Below are positions 26,694-36,101 of a stretch of 64,000 nt of DNA, piece after piece (the stretch's first letter is position 1; each line of letters opens with the position of its first letter). The stretch spans positions 62,001 to 126,000 of the forward strand of contig NZ_AAWS01000022.1 of the NCBI RefSeq assembly GCF_000169175.1, given 5' to 3'. The DNA is from Microscilla marina ATCC 23134 (GTDB lineage Bacteria; Bacteroidota; Bacteroidia; Cytophagales; Microscillaceae). Made by a program: the position numbers and the translations under genes. The notes under the pieces are model-generated. The model had not been told where the DNA came from. It saw only the letters and a list, made by a program, of their open reading frames with translations, and did not search any database.

Positions 26694-26736
26694 GGTTATA
26701 AATGCTATGCTTGCATAGTGTTTGTAACCTTTTTTA
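26694..26736 (+). terminator. Terminator after the first acylase
   Basis: GGTTATAAATGCTATGC pairs imperfectly with GCATAGTGTTTGTAACC, followed by a T-run. Confidence 0.65.
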
Positions 26737-26952
26737 CTTTATAGTGTAAATATAACTTACCAATGCTAATCTATTAGTAAATACCCAACCCTTCTCCCAC
26801 GCAACTTCCCTGTGTTGGCCTTGATAAACCTTAAGTAATCGATGTTTTTATAAATAGGTAGCGCGACCAATGGACAGGGATGAGCGTAACTTGGTAACAA
26901 CACAATCAGAGGTTTCACAGCATATTCATTATTCAAACTTCAAATACTCTAG

Positions 26953-29415
26953 ATGAAGAAAGTCTTTTCAAAAATTTCAATCTTATGTGTAATTATGCTT
27001 ATTACTTTAGCTAATTACACAGATATTCAGGCGCAGGTAAAATATTCAGGTTCAGTGACATTGCAAGGTTTATCCCAAGAAGTAAAAGTATATTTTGATC
27101 AATATGGTATCCCACACATCTACGCTCAAAGCGAAAAAGACGCCTACTTTGCTTTAGGGTACATACATGCTCAAGAGCGACTGGCACAGTTAGAATTATA
27201 CCGAAGGTTGGGTACTGGACGTTTTGCCGAAATGGTAGGCAAAGCGGGTATTGTTACCGATAAAATGGTACGAACAGTAGGGATTACTGAAAATGCCAAG
27301 CGATCGGCAAAAATACTTCGTGAAGGAGGGCAAACTCGTTTTAGAACTATGTTGGAAGCTTACCTGGCAGGAGTTAACACTTTTGTTGACACTGGAAAAC
27401 CTCCATTAGAGTTTGAGATTATGGGAGTCAAAAAAGAAAAGTTCACCTTAGAAGATATTTATGCTGTCACTGGGTTTTTATCTTTTCAACTGGCTTTAGG
27501 TTTTCGCTCAGAGATGGTCATTCATCAAATACGCCAAAAGCTAGGAGACAAGTACCTCAAAGATTTAAATTATCGTTTCGGAACACCCATTACTCCTGCT
27601 ACCAGAGCTGGCTTACAAAAAGGAGCACTCCAGCCTAAAGGGTTCAGGGGGCAAGCACCCATAAAAAATGAGGGCTTAAAAAGTGTGAGAAAAAATACGA
27701 TTACAAAAGAGTTGGCTGCCAGTATTCAGGCGATTCCGGGGGTGCCTACTTGGTTAGGGAGCAATGCCTGGGTGTTGTCAGGTCAGAAAACTAAAAAAGG
27801 GCAGGTGATTTTTTGTAATGATGCGCATATGGGGGTAGGACAGCCAGGATTTTGGTATGAAGTACACCTCAACTACCCTGGAGAAAACCTGTATGGCTAT
27901 GTACATGCATTGAATCCTACCTTTATATTAGGGCACAATAGCCAGGCAAGTTTTGGTAATACCTCACTATTGGTAGATGATATGGATTTTTACCAAGAGC
28001 AATACCAACCACAAAGCCGCTATAAAATCAAACAAGACAATCAATGGATAAACCTCACCCTGCGACAAGAAACGATTAAAGTGAAAGGAGGAGAAGATGT
28101 AAAACTATTGGTAAAGTCTACACAACGTGGTCCTATTATCAACGATGTATTACCTGCATTGACTAAAGAAGATCAACCCATTTCTATGTTTTGGGTATAC
28201 AATAAGTTTCCTAATACACTTTTAAAGAGCAGCTATGATCTAAGCCTTGCCAAAACACCCCAGGAAGCCCAAAAAGCAGCCAGTCAATTAGTGTCTCCCA
28301 GTTTTAATATGATGTACGGCGATAAAAACGGAAACATTGCTTGGTTTGCCAGTGCTCGTCTGATTAAACGCCGACCTGGCATTAACTCTAAATTTTTGCT
28401 GGATGGTACCAGTACCCGCAATGAGCCTTTAGGGTATTATGACTTTTCGAAAAACCCACAGTCAATCAACCCAAAAAGTGGTTATGTAGCTACTGCTAAC
28501 AATCAACCCGATAAAGTAGATGGACAAATGTTTCCTGGGTATTATGTGGCAGGTGTAAGGCAACAAAGGTTCATGGATTTGTTTAACACAAAAAAGAAAT
28601 GGTCAAACCAAGACCTACAAGACTTGTTTATGGATGACACATCACCTTTGTTTGTAAAAATAAGCAAAGAAGTGTTAGCCGTACTAAAGGGCGACCCAGT
28701 GCTCCGTAAGTCAGCCAATCATCGTTATGCTGCCCAATTGCTTAGAAAGTGGGATGGTAGCCATGGACTTAGGGCGCAAGCTCCGGTAGTATTTACTAAG
28801 CTACTTTATTATTTGATAAAAAACACCATGCAAGACGAGTTGGGCGAGCAATTGTTCAAAGAACTCATGCCTAACCCTGGCTTTATGAATGAGGTACTTA
28901 GTCGTACTTACCCAACATTGTTTTTTAAAGACAAATCGATATGGTGGAATGATGTAACAACAAACGAAGGGAGCGAGAGTCGGAAGGACATCTTTGCCAA
29001 ATCTTATGACCAAACTATTCAGGAGCTTACTAAGCAACTACCTGAGACGAATAATTGGCGTTGGGGCAAAGTACATCAGGTCACTTATATTAACTTTACC
29101 CAGGATAAACGGTTTACAGTAGGACCTTTTGAAATGAGTGGAAGCATAGATGTGATTAATAAGTTTGGCTTTGCTCTTACTAATAATGCTGTTTATCAGA
29201 TTTCTGACCAACCTTCACAGCGAATGTTGGTTGACTTTTCGGATAGAGAAAAACGGAGTTGGGGTATACTTCCTGTGGGTAACTCAGGACATCCTAGAAG
29301 CATTTTTTATCAAGATCAGGCCAAAATGTATAATAAAGGTAAAATGCGTCGCCAGTTAACCAATAAAAAAGAAATCCAACGTTCGGGTTCTCTTTTGTTG
29401 CTAAAAGTGAAATAA
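26953..29415 (+). CDS. Penicillin-acylase-family Ntn hydrolase, periplasmic paralogue
   Basis: 820 residues, signal peptide 1-27 (ending DIQAQ), no C-terminal sorting domain, so a soluble periplasmic form is expected. Same layout as the preceding acylase: DQYGIPHIYA, LGYIHAQERLAQ, then G269-Ser270 in LGSNAWVLSG as autocleavage site and nucleophile, CNDAHMGVG, LGHNSQASFG and TQRGPIIND. The C-terminus ends at residue 820 shortly after the family's VGNSGHPRS loop. It is flanked by terminators on both sides, so it is an individual unit, not in an operon with the other two. Alignment by eye shows the three are full-length paralogues with extensive divergence, so the duplications are old. Substrate unknown. 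Confidence 0.9.
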   Translation: MKKVFSKISILCVIMLITLANYTDIQAQVKYSGSVTLQGLSQEVKVYFDQYGIPHIYAQSEKDAYFALGYIHAQERLAQLELYRRLGTGRFAEMVGKAGIVTDKMVRTVGITENAKRSAKILREGGQTRFRTMLEAYLAGVNTFVDTGKPPLEFEIMGVKKEKFTLEDIYAVTGFLSFQLALGFRSEMVIHQIRQKLGDKYLKDLNYRFGTPITPATRAGLQKGALQPKGFRGQAPIKNEGLKSVRKNTITKELAASIQAIPGVPTWLGSNAWVLSGQKTKKGQVIFCNDAHMGVGQPGFWYEVHLNYPGENLYGYVHALNPTFILGHNSQASFGNTSLLVDDMDFYQEQYQPQSRYKIKQDNQWINLTLRQETIKVKGGEDVKLLVKSTQRGPIINDVLPALTKEDQPISMFWVYNKFPNTLLKSSYDLSLAKTPQEAQKAASQLVSPSFNMMYGDKNGNIAWFASARLIKRRPGINSKFLLDGTSTRNEPLGYYDFSKNPQSINPKSGYVATANNQPDKVDGQMFPGYYVAGVRQQRFMDLFNTKKKWSNQDLQDLFMDDTSPLFVKISKEVLAVLKGDPVLRKSANHRYAAQLLRKWDGSHGLRAQAPVVFTKLLYYLIKNTMQDELGEQLFKELMPNPGFMNEVLSRTYPTLFFKDKSIWWNDVTTNEGSESRKDIFAKSYDQTIQELTKQLPETNNWRWGKVHQVTYINFTQDKRFTVGPFEMSGSIDVINKFGFALTNNAVYQISDQPSQRMLVDFSDREKRSWGILPVGNSGHPRSIFYQDQAKMYNKGKMRRQLTNKKEIQRSGSLLLLKVK

Positions 29416-29439
29416 GGATGATCTATTTATAAAGAGATT

Positions 29440-29468
29440 AAAGCCAGGGGAAATTCCTGGCTTTTTTT
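29440..29468 (+). terminator. Terminator after the second acylase
   Basis: AAAGCCAGG / CCTGGCTTT perfect 9-bp stem with a 7-base loop and T7. Confidence 0.85.
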
Positions 29469-29618
29469 GTATGCGAAAGCATCAATTGCCCAACGGTTAG
29501 ATTATTTACAAATAAATCCGTAGATTTCATCCTTCAAAAAAACAATGATAAGGCAGGAGGTGCATAACCTTCTGATGATCAGCTAATACCCAAAACTAAA
29601 CAGCTAAAACGAATAAAT

Positions 29619-32276
29619 ATGAAATGGTTTGTCAGAAGCCTGTTAATTATTTTAATTCTTGTAATGTTAGTCGTAGGAGGAGTATATTTCTTTCTGCAAT
29701 CTACTAAACCCAAATATACAGGTAAAATTACCCTTGAAGGGTTGAAAAAAACTGCCAAAATTCACTATGACAAGCATGGGGTACCTCATATAGGTGCCGA
29801 TAATATGGAAGATGCCTATTTTGCTTTGGGCTATGCCCATGCTCAAGACCGTCTCTTTCAGATGGATTTGATGAAACGCATAGGGAGTGGACGTTTGTCG
29901 GAGTTTTTTGGCAAAAAGACCATTGAAACGGATCGTTTGATGCGTGCTTTGGGTATTTCCGAAAATGCTAAAGCCTCGGCAGCAGAGTTTAGAAAAAATC
30001 CAGATACACCCCATTACAAGGCTACTATGGCATACATTGCGGGAGTAAATCAATTTATAAAGAAAGGAAAGGCACCAGCAGAGTATACCATTTTGGGGGT
30101 AGAACGAGAAGAGTTGACCCTGGAGCATGTTTACCATATACTGGGCTATATGGGCTTTAGCTTTGCTACCGGACACCGTACTGACCCTTTGCTGACTGAG
30201 TTAAACAAAAAACTGGGAGCAAAGTACTTGAAAGACCTAAGAATAAACACTGCTGACGACTCCTTGAAAATTCCTACTTATAACCCTTCAGGCAACGACA
30301 GTTTACCCAATGTAAACACGGGAGGCATAGCTTCAGCCATTCATGACATTGTACAGCAAATGCCTGTAGCTACCTGGTTTGGAAGCAATAGCTGGGTAGT
30401 AAGTGGCAAACTTACCCAAAGCGGCAAAGTATTGCTTGCCAATGACACCCACATCAAGTATGCCCAGCCTTCGGTGTGGTTTGAGGCACATATAGAATAC
30501 CCTGGCTTTAGTTTTTACGGCAACCACCTGGCAGGTATTCCCTTTGGGATAGTAGGGCACACCCGCAACCATGCCTGGGGGCTTACAATGCTTGAAAATG
30601 ATGACATTGACTTTTACACCGAAAAACTCAACCCCCAGAATAGCAACCAGGTATGGGCAACCAATAAGTGGGAAAGCCTGAAAATACGTTATGAGGTGAT
30701 TAAGGTAAAGGGAGGAGATAATATACGAATCAGGGTAAAAACAAGCCGTCACGGACCTATTATTAACGATGTGCTGCTCAACAAAGCAGAAAAAGAAGCA
30801 GTAGCCACAGTGAAGCCAAAAAAGGAAAAGAAAAAGGGAGAGGAGAAAGATAAAAAAGCGAAAAAGACAAAGCTCAAGGCGCCTAAACTGAAAATAGGCA
30901 AAAAGAAGAAAGACAAAGACAAAAAAGAAGACAAGCAAGAAGACAAAACTGATACTACTGCCCAGTCAACAAAAGCTACCAGACCAGCGCCTCGTTATGA
31001 GACACCTATATCGGTATACTGGACATTTACTAAGTTTAAAAATAAGTCGTTGGAAGGTTTGTTTAACCTAAGCCATAGTAAAAGTATGCGTGAGGTAGAG
31101 CGTGCGGTATCTACGATTCACGCGCCAGGGCTCAACCTTATGTATGGCGACAAACAAGGGAATATTGCCTGGTGGGCGGTGGCCAAGTTGATTAAACGCC
31201 GTGATAGCCTCAATTCCAAGTTTTTTATGGATGGTGCCAGCGGCAAAGACGAACCGTTGGGCTTTTATAAGTTTGAAGAAAACCCCCGTTCAATCAATCC
31301 GCCCAGTGGCTTTGTGTTTTCGGCAAATAACCAACCCGAAAAAATGTCTGATGGCGTCTACTATCCAGGGTATTACGTGCCCGACCATCGTGCCAAACGT
31401 ATCAAGAGCTGGCTTACCAGAACCCAACGTTGGAATATGAGCAAAATGCAGGTAATGATTACTGATGGTATTTCGGCGGCTTACCCTCATATAAGCCGTG
31501 AGTTTGCTCAAGTACTGGAAAAAGATGTAGTACTGAAGACCAGCGCCAAAAAACAAGAAAGATACCAGGAAGCAATTGCCCAATTGAAAGGCTGGAAAGG
31601 CGAACATACCTTAGAGAGTGTAGCCCCTACTATTTATTATAAAATGTTGTCGCACGTGTTGTACAAAACACTGAAGGACGAAATGGGGACTACTAACTTT
31701 AATACTTTTATGGGTTTGTTTGTAATGAGGCGAACGATTCCTTACCTGATGCAAAATAAAAATTCGCTTTGGTGGGACAATGCCACCACATTGACCAGCA
31801 AAGAAACTAGGGCAGATATTTTTAGAGAAGCATTTGTGCAAACAATGAATGAGTTGGAGCAGCAATTAGGTAAAAAGGTGGACAAATGGCATTGGAAAAA
31901 AATGCATACTCTAGAGCACAAACATCCTTTGGGTAAGGGTGGGTTTCCTTTAAACAGAATGTTTGATGTAGGGCCTTATGCTGTCATGGGAGGGTTAGAG
32001 GTCATCAACAACCAAGCCTTTAAACTTGACCACACCGCCAAAGCAATGAAAGTGAAAAGTGGCCCAGCCATGCGTTTGATTGTAGACTTTGGCAACATAG
32101 ACAAATCTGTGAGCATGTTACCTACGGGACAGTCGGGCAATTTTATGAGTCCTTATTACAGTGACCAAACCGAGTTGTTTAACTCTGGGCGTTTCCGCGA
32201 AACGCCTATGATTTCCCGCGACTCTATCCAAAAAATGCGTAGGCGCAAAGTATTGGTATTAAAACCCCGAAAATAA
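29619..32276 (+). CDS. Penicillin-acylase-family Ntn hydrolase, membrane-anchored, Lys-rich insert
   Basis: 885 residues. The N-terminus (VRSLLIILILVMLVVGGVYFFL, residues 5-26) has no clear cleavage site and probably stays as a membrane anchor. Acylase marks: DKHGVPHIGA, LGYAHAQDRLFQ, G255-Ser256 in FGSNSWVVSG, ANDTHIK, VGHTRNHAWG and SRHGPIIND. Immediately after the last motif, residues ~391-457 are an insert of about 66 residues, almost all Lys/Glu/Asp with Thr/Ala at the end (KKEKKKGEEKDKKAKK...), absent from both paralogues. The frame is intact on both sides, so it is a true insertion, possibly a flexible loop binding an anionic surface. Followed by its own terminator. Confidence 0.9.
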   Translation: MKWFVRSLLIILILVMLVVGGVYFFLQSTKPKYTGKITLEGLKKTAKIHYDKHGVPHIGADNMEDAYFALGYAHAQDRLFQMDLMKRIGSGRLSEFFGKKTIETDRLMRALGISENAKASAAEFRKNPDTPHYKATMAYIAGVNQFIKKGKAPAEYTILGVEREELTLEHVYHILGYMGFSFATGHRTDPLLTELNKKLGAKYLKDLRINTADDSLKIPTYNPSGNDSLPNVNTGGIASAIHDIVQQMPVATWFGSNSWVVSGKLTQSGKVLLANDTHIKYAQPSVWFEAHIEYPGFSFYGNHLAGIPFGIVGHTRNHAWGLTMLENDDIDFYTEKLNPQNSNQVWATNKWESLKIRYEVIKVKGGDNIRIRVKTSRHGPIINDVLLNKAEKEAVATVKPKKEKKKGEEKDKKAKKTKLKAPKLKIGKKKKDKDKKEDKQEDKTDTTAQSTKATRPAPRYETPISVYWTFTKFKNKSLEGLFNLSHSKSMREVERAVSTIHAPGLNLMYGDKQGNIAWWAVAKLIKRRDSLNSKFFMDGASGKDEPLGFYKFEENPRSINPPSGFVFSANNQPEKMSDGVYYPGYYVPDHRAKRIKSWLTRTQRWNMSKMQVMITDGISAAYPHISREFAQVLEKDVVLKTSAKKQERYQEAIAQLKGWKGEHTLESVAPTIYYKMLSHVLYKTLKDEMGTTNFNTFMGLFVMRRTIPYLMQNKNSLWWDNATTLTSKETRADIFREAFVQTMNELEQQLGKKVDKWHWKKMHTLEHKHPLGKGGFPLNRMFDVGPYAVMGGLEVINNQAFKLDHTAKAMKVKSGPAMRLIVDFGNIDKSVSMLPTGQSGNFMSPYYSDQTELFNSGRFRETPMISRDSIQKMRRRKVLVLKPRK

Positions 32277-32299
32277 TTTTGAAGGGATTAAATGATATT

Positions 32300-32335
32300 A
32301 GCCTTGTTTTCACCAGAGAAAACAAGGCTTTTTTT
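32300..32335 (+). terminator. Terminator after the third acylase
   Basis: AGCCTTGTTTTC / GAAAACAAGGCT stem, 6-base loop, then T-run. Confidence 0.85.
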
Positions 32336-32432
32336 GTGGGTGTTTAAACCCCTTTTTGGTGCTGCTCCAAACATTTTCTTGTACTTGGTATTACCAATAC
32401 TCCAGAATGATTTTAGTCAAGGTTGATTGCTG

Positions 32433-32503
32433 ATTAACTTTGTTGAGCACCGGTATACATTGGTATCTAAGTACTTGCGACTTGTCGTTTGAAGCTTGCC
32501 CCT
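32433..32503 (-). repeat. Dispersed intergenic repeat, inverted copy
   Basis: The reverse complement matches 55210-55290: CAGGGGCAAGCTT, then ACAAGTCGCAAGT, CTTAGATACC and CGGTG in the same order, then the GTTGAGC element. Other copies: 34351-34481, 36001-36040 and 55210-55371. Confidence 0.6.
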
Positions 32504-32514
32504 GTGGTATTGTA

Positions 32515-32925
32515 TTACATATTCAAAGGAGAAAAAAGTAAGTCTACCCGACGATTTCTGATCCGTCCATTGTGCGAATCATTGGTATACATTGGGTTGT
32601 CTTGTCCAAAGTCTTTAATCAACACCTTCCCTTTTTTTATCTGATGTTCAATCAATTGCTTGAGTACTGCATTACTCCGCATTTTCGACAACCATTCGTT
32701 GTATTCTTTGCCTCCAATATTATCGGTATGACTGGTAATACTGATTTGGTATTTACTCAAGTCTTTGATTTGCTTAATCACTTTTACAATGTTTCTCTTT
32801 TGTTTGGCATCTATATAATAGCTTCCTCCACCAAAATAAATACTTACGCGTATTGCTTTATGTTTTTGGGCAAAAGCAAAGCCGTTAATGAGTAATAATA
32901 ATGACAATAGTGCGCGTGTTTTCAT
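32515..32925 (-). CDS. Small secreted OmpA-domain protein
   Basis: 136 residues: signal peptide 1-19 (LLSLLLLINGFAFA), then a single OmpA C-terminal (peptidoglycan-binding) domain. Visible are the beta-alpha-beta core, SITSHTDNIGG (equivalent of the G-HTD strand), and the helix NEWLSKMRSNAVLKQLI matching N-x-x-L-S-x-x-R-A-x-x-V; it ends in NRRVDLLFS. There is no barrel and no lipobox, so it is a free periplasmic binder of diaminopimelate peptidoglycan. At about 116 mature residues it is close to the minimal domain. Role unknown beyond wall binding. Confidence 0.85.
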   Translation of the reverse strand: MKTRALLSLLLLINGFAFAQKHKAIRVSIYFGGGSYYIDAKQKRNIVKVIKQIKDLSKYQISITSHTDNIGGKEYNEWLSKMRSNAVLKQLIEHQIKKGKVLIKDFGQDNPMYTNDSHNGRIRNRRVDLLFSPLNM

Positions 32926-33310
32926 GGCAACATATGTTTGGGTTTGGATAAAAGGTGTGGAGTACTATAAATTTACAAATTAGGTGGGTAATATTTGGGT
33001 GTTAATAATTTTTTAACAATTATATTTGGTTTGAGTGATAATAAGCTAAAGGTGTTCAGGTACTTTTTAGTAACCTCTTAACAAAGGGTGAATTGCGCCT
33101 GTTTATTTAGCACTTGAAAGGTAACAGTATAATAAGGCTAAAAATCGCGTAAAGCACTAGTGGAGCTGAGCTTTAACGAGTTTCTTAAGGGCGAACTTGT
33201 ATTTGGGGCTTAGTTTGGCTTCCTGTAATTACAATTAATTACAGAGTTAAATTATTATTTGAACTGCTGATGTTTTATTTTTGGCTGTGATGTAATCTAA
33301 TCCCTTAGGT
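32926..33310. other. Gene-free gap, nothing recognised
   Basis: Divergent interval between the OmpA-domain gene (-) and the lipoprotein gene (+). It must hold both promoters. I saw no repeat, RNA or conserved site in it. Confidence 0.5.
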
Positions 33311-34336
33311 ATGAAACAAAAAATACAGTTATTTTACTACCTTTTGTTAATTATTGGAGTGGGCTTTTCTGCTTGTAAAGGTAAAAAAAACCGCCATGAT
33401 GACAAATACAATGATGATAACCAACCTTTTGCTGTCTTGACTTTTGACACCCTGAAACACGAGCCACTTGATGGGATGAATATTACTCGGTTTGTAGTAG
33501 ATACCAACAATACCCGCCGTGGAAGCTGGGGAGTAATGGTACGCTTGAACTTTGATTTTCAAGATTCTACATCATTTGAAAAACTGCGTCAACAAGGATA
33601 CGATGGTTACCTTGTAGATATGTACGTGGTGCCCGAAGGCAAACCAGCTGGGCAACAGTTCAATGATTTATTGAAAGAAAAGTTTTTGAAATCATTTTTA
33701 AAAGAAGGCAATCGTGAAGTAAAGTATATCTCAGAGGCGACCGCTTTTAAATTCAAGCACAAGTATGCTTTCAGAGAGTTTGGCTTACCTGCCGGCAGGC
33801 ATAACCTTTCATTTAAAATTGCATTTTTGCCTGTAAAGTTTAAGCCCGATGAACAACTCTCTAAGTTTGTACGCATAGCCAAGCTGGGTAAAAACCCCGA
33901 TTTTGTGTTCGATGGTAGATTTAAATGCACTACTCCGCCCCTTAAAAAAGTAAGGGTGAGAGTAGCCGATATAGAATTTGACAAAAAAAAGGGCAAAGCC
34001 GGAGAGTCTGACTTTACCTTATTAAAAATAGGCAGCGGTTATCCTGACCTCTACTGGAAGGTGTTTGTGGGGCGTGACCCTGTATTTAGATCGCAAAGAG
34101 ACAAAAACAGTTTGAGGTATAAAGGTGACCATACCTCTAAGCCATTTTATTGTACCGAAAAAGACCGTTTGACTTTTGCGGTGTACGATCACGATATAAG
34201 CATTTTTAACCGAGATGATTTATTATTGCGCAAACGTGGCAAGCTAAGAGATTTTAGTCAAGACATTGGCCATGCGGACGTGCTTTCGTCAAGAAAAATA
34301 AAAACCGCCAAGGTTGCAATTGAAGTGTTGAAATAG
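33311..34336 (+). CDS. Putative lipoprotein of unknown function
   Basis: 341 residues. The N-terminus YYLLLIIGVGFSAC has a lipobox-like end (F-S-A-C at 18-21), so it is likely lipidated, followed by a Lys/Asp-rich spacer. Two beta-rich halves follow: ~35-200 (starting PFAVLTFDTL) and ~205-341 (VRVRVADIEFDKK...), the second with DLYWKVFVG and LTFAVYDHDI spaced like the strands of a C2-type beta sandwich. The C2 likeness is only a pattern impression. No catalytic motif seen. Stands alone; followed by copies of a dispersed repeat. Confidence 0.65.
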   Translation: MKQKIQLFYYLLLIIGVGFSACKGKKNRHDDKYNDDNQPFAVLTFDTLKHEPLDGMNITRFVVDTNNTRRGSWGVMVRLNFDFQDSTSFEKLRQQGYDGYLVDMYVVPEGKPAGQQFNDLLKEKFLKSFLKEGNREVKYISEATAFKFKHKYAFREFGLPAGRHNLSFKIAFLPVKFKPDEQLSKFVRIAKLGKNPDFVFDGRFKCTTPPLKKVRVRVADIEFDKKKGKAGESDFTLLKIGSGYPDLYWKVFVGRDPVFRSQRDKNSLRYKGDHTSKPFYCTEKDRLTFAVYDHDISIFNRDDLLLRKRGKLRDFSQDIGHADVLSSRKIKTAKVAIEVLK

Positions 34337-34350
34337 TCTGCCTCTATAGC

Positions 34351-34626
34351 GAGAAGCAACAACAAGTCGCAAGTCCTTAGATACCGATGAATATCGGTGT
34401 TGCGCCCTGTTTAACTCCGTTGAGCTCATTACAGCAAGTTGCTCTGATGAATCGGGGGTTCGGTTCACAGGCAACTAATAAACTTGTAGTGAATTCATTT
34501 TCAGTAGATTATAAAATTTTAGCTAGAAGCCCCTATTTAACTGTGTTGAGTTCACCACAAAAAGCTGCCTCGATGATTGGGATTTAGAAATAGATTTGGT
34601 TCATAGGTAGCCCAATAAACTCATAA
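34351..34626 (+). repeat. Dispersed intergenic repeat, copy with partial tandem
   Basis: 34351-34481 carries the complete element (AACAAGTCGCAAGTCCTTAG, the ATACCGATGAATATCGGTG palindromic part, TTTAACTCCGTTGAGCTCA, GGTTCA). 34537-34626 repeats the second half (TTTAACTGTGTTGAG..., GGTTCATAGGTA). The interval 34337-34751 contains no gene. Confidence 0.6.
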
Positions 34627-34751
34627 GTTTTCGCATTTTCAAATGCTTATAAGAACGCACAAAAACTGGATTGAATAAAAAGCACTCAACGATGAACAGG
34701 CCACCGTTGATTAAAATAGCCGATTAAGCAAGGCTAAAGAAAAAAGAAAAG

Positions 34752-35987
34752 ATGGATACGCAGTGTAAAATACATACCCTGGACAATGGGATCAGAATTG
34801 TTCATCGTGAAGTAGGACATACCAAGGTAGCACATTGTGGTTTTGTGCTTGATATAGGCAGCCGCGACGAAAAACCACATCAATTAGGTATTGCCCATTT
34901 TTGGGAGCATATGGCTTTCAAGGGCACCAATAAACGCAAAGCCTACCATATTATTAACCGTTTGGAGGCAGTAGGAGGGGAGTTGAACGCTTACACTACC
35001 AAAGAGCAAATTTGTTTTTATGCATCATTGTTAGACAAACACTACGAAAAGGCAGTAGAGTTATTGGCAGACATTACATTTGATTCTATTTTTCCAGAGA
35101 ATCAAATAGAGCGGGAACGCAATGTGATTTTGGAAGAAATGGCCATGTACCGCGATTCGCCCGAAGACGCACTCCAGGACGAGTTTGACGCAGTCGTATT
35201 TAGAAATCACCCTTTGGGGTATAATATTTTGGGTACTTCTGAGAGTGTAGGTTCGTTTCACAGACAAGACTTTCAAGCGTTTATTCAAGAAAATATTGAT
35301 ACTAGCCGAATTGTATTTTCGTCGGTGGGTAACCTGCCTTTTGGCAAAGTGTTAAAGATTGTGTCTAAATACCTTGACAAGGTTCCAGCCGCATCGTCTA
35401 AGCCTTGTCGTCAGTCTTTTGAGAGTTATCACCCTCACCAAATAAAGCTCACCCACACTGCGCAACAAGCCTATTGTGCATTGGGCAGACCCACTTATCA
35501 TCGGTCGCACTCAAAGAAGCTGCCTTTTTTTATGCTCAACAATATTTTAGGAGGACCAGGCATGAACTCTCGCCTTAACCTGAGCTTGCGCGAAAAACAC
35601 GGTTGGGTATATTCTGTCGAGTCTAACTACCACCCTTTTTCTGACACGGGCTTGTTTGCTATTTATTTTGCTACCGAGCGCAAACATTTCGAGCGGAGCA
35701 TAGCATTGGTAATGAAACAATTAAAGTTGTTGAAAGTACAGGCTTTGGGTAAAATGCAGCTACACAGCGCCAAAGAACAGTTATTTGGGCAGCTTGCCAT
35801 GGCAGAAGAAAATAATTTGAACTTTATGCTCATGATGGGTAAGAGTATATTGGACAGCAGCGAAGTAGAAAGTCTGGAGGTGATTTTTGAAAATATAAGG
35901 AAGATTACCGCAAGTGACCTCATGGAGGTGGCCAATGAAATGTTAAACGAAGACGATTTAAGTATTTTCAGGTATTTGCCCGGGTAG
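34752..35987 (+). CDS. M16-family zinc peptidase
   Basis: 411 residues, the length of a single-chain bacterial M16B peptidase (PqqL/mitochondrial-processing-peptidase-beta type). The inverted zinc motif H49-F-W-E52-H53 is intact, with the downstream Glu in RNVILEEMAMY (~126) and the R-x-x-Y type C-terminal loop near GGPGMNSRLNLSLREKHGWVYS (~275-297, only its key residues R-L-x-x-x-L-R-E-x-G-x-x-Y cited as family marks). No signal peptide, so cytoplasmic; its role is probably degradation of short peptides. The ATG at 34752 follows an A/G-rich stretch. Active-site completeness suggests it works without a second subunit. Confidence 0.92.
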   Translation: MDTQCKIHTLDNGIRIVHREVGHTKVAHCGFVLDIGSRDEKPHQLGIAHFWEHMAFKGTNKRKAYHIINRLEAVGGELNAYTTKEQICFYASLLDKHYEKAVELLADITFDSIFPENQIERERNVILEEMAMYRDSPEDALQDEFDAVVFRNHPLGYNILGTSESVGSFHRQDFQAFIQENIDTSRIVFSSVGNLPFGKVLKIVSKYLDKVPAASSKPCRQSFESYHPHQIKLTHTAQQAYCALGRPTYHRSHSKKLPFFMLNNILGGPGMNSRLNLSLREKHGWVYSVESNYHPFSDTGLFAIYFATERKHFERSIALVMKQLKLLKVQALGKMQLHSAKEQLFGQLAMAEENNLNFMLMMGKSILDSSEVESLEVIFENIRKITASDLMEVANEMLNEDDLSIFRYLPG

Positions 35988-36000
35988 TATTCATCGATTG

Positions 36001-36040
36001 ACAAGTTTTAAACAAGCCGCAAGTTCTTGGGTACCGATAC
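36001..36040 (+). repeat. Dispersed intergenic repeat, short copy
   Basis: A degenerate match to the first third of the element (AACAAGCCGCAAGTTCTTGG, then GTACCGATA), between the M16 and methyltransferase genes. Confidence 0.45.
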
Positions 36041-36101
36041 TACAAGTATATAAAAAAACAAAGAAGCACTCATTTCGATTTAGAAAAAAAAATACACCTA
36101 T

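Noticed and set aside
30749-30946. Minus-strand Phe/Ser-rich ORF resembling a membrane protein
   Set aside because: It is the antisense of the Lys-rich insert; poly-Lys codons read backwards give Phe and Leu.
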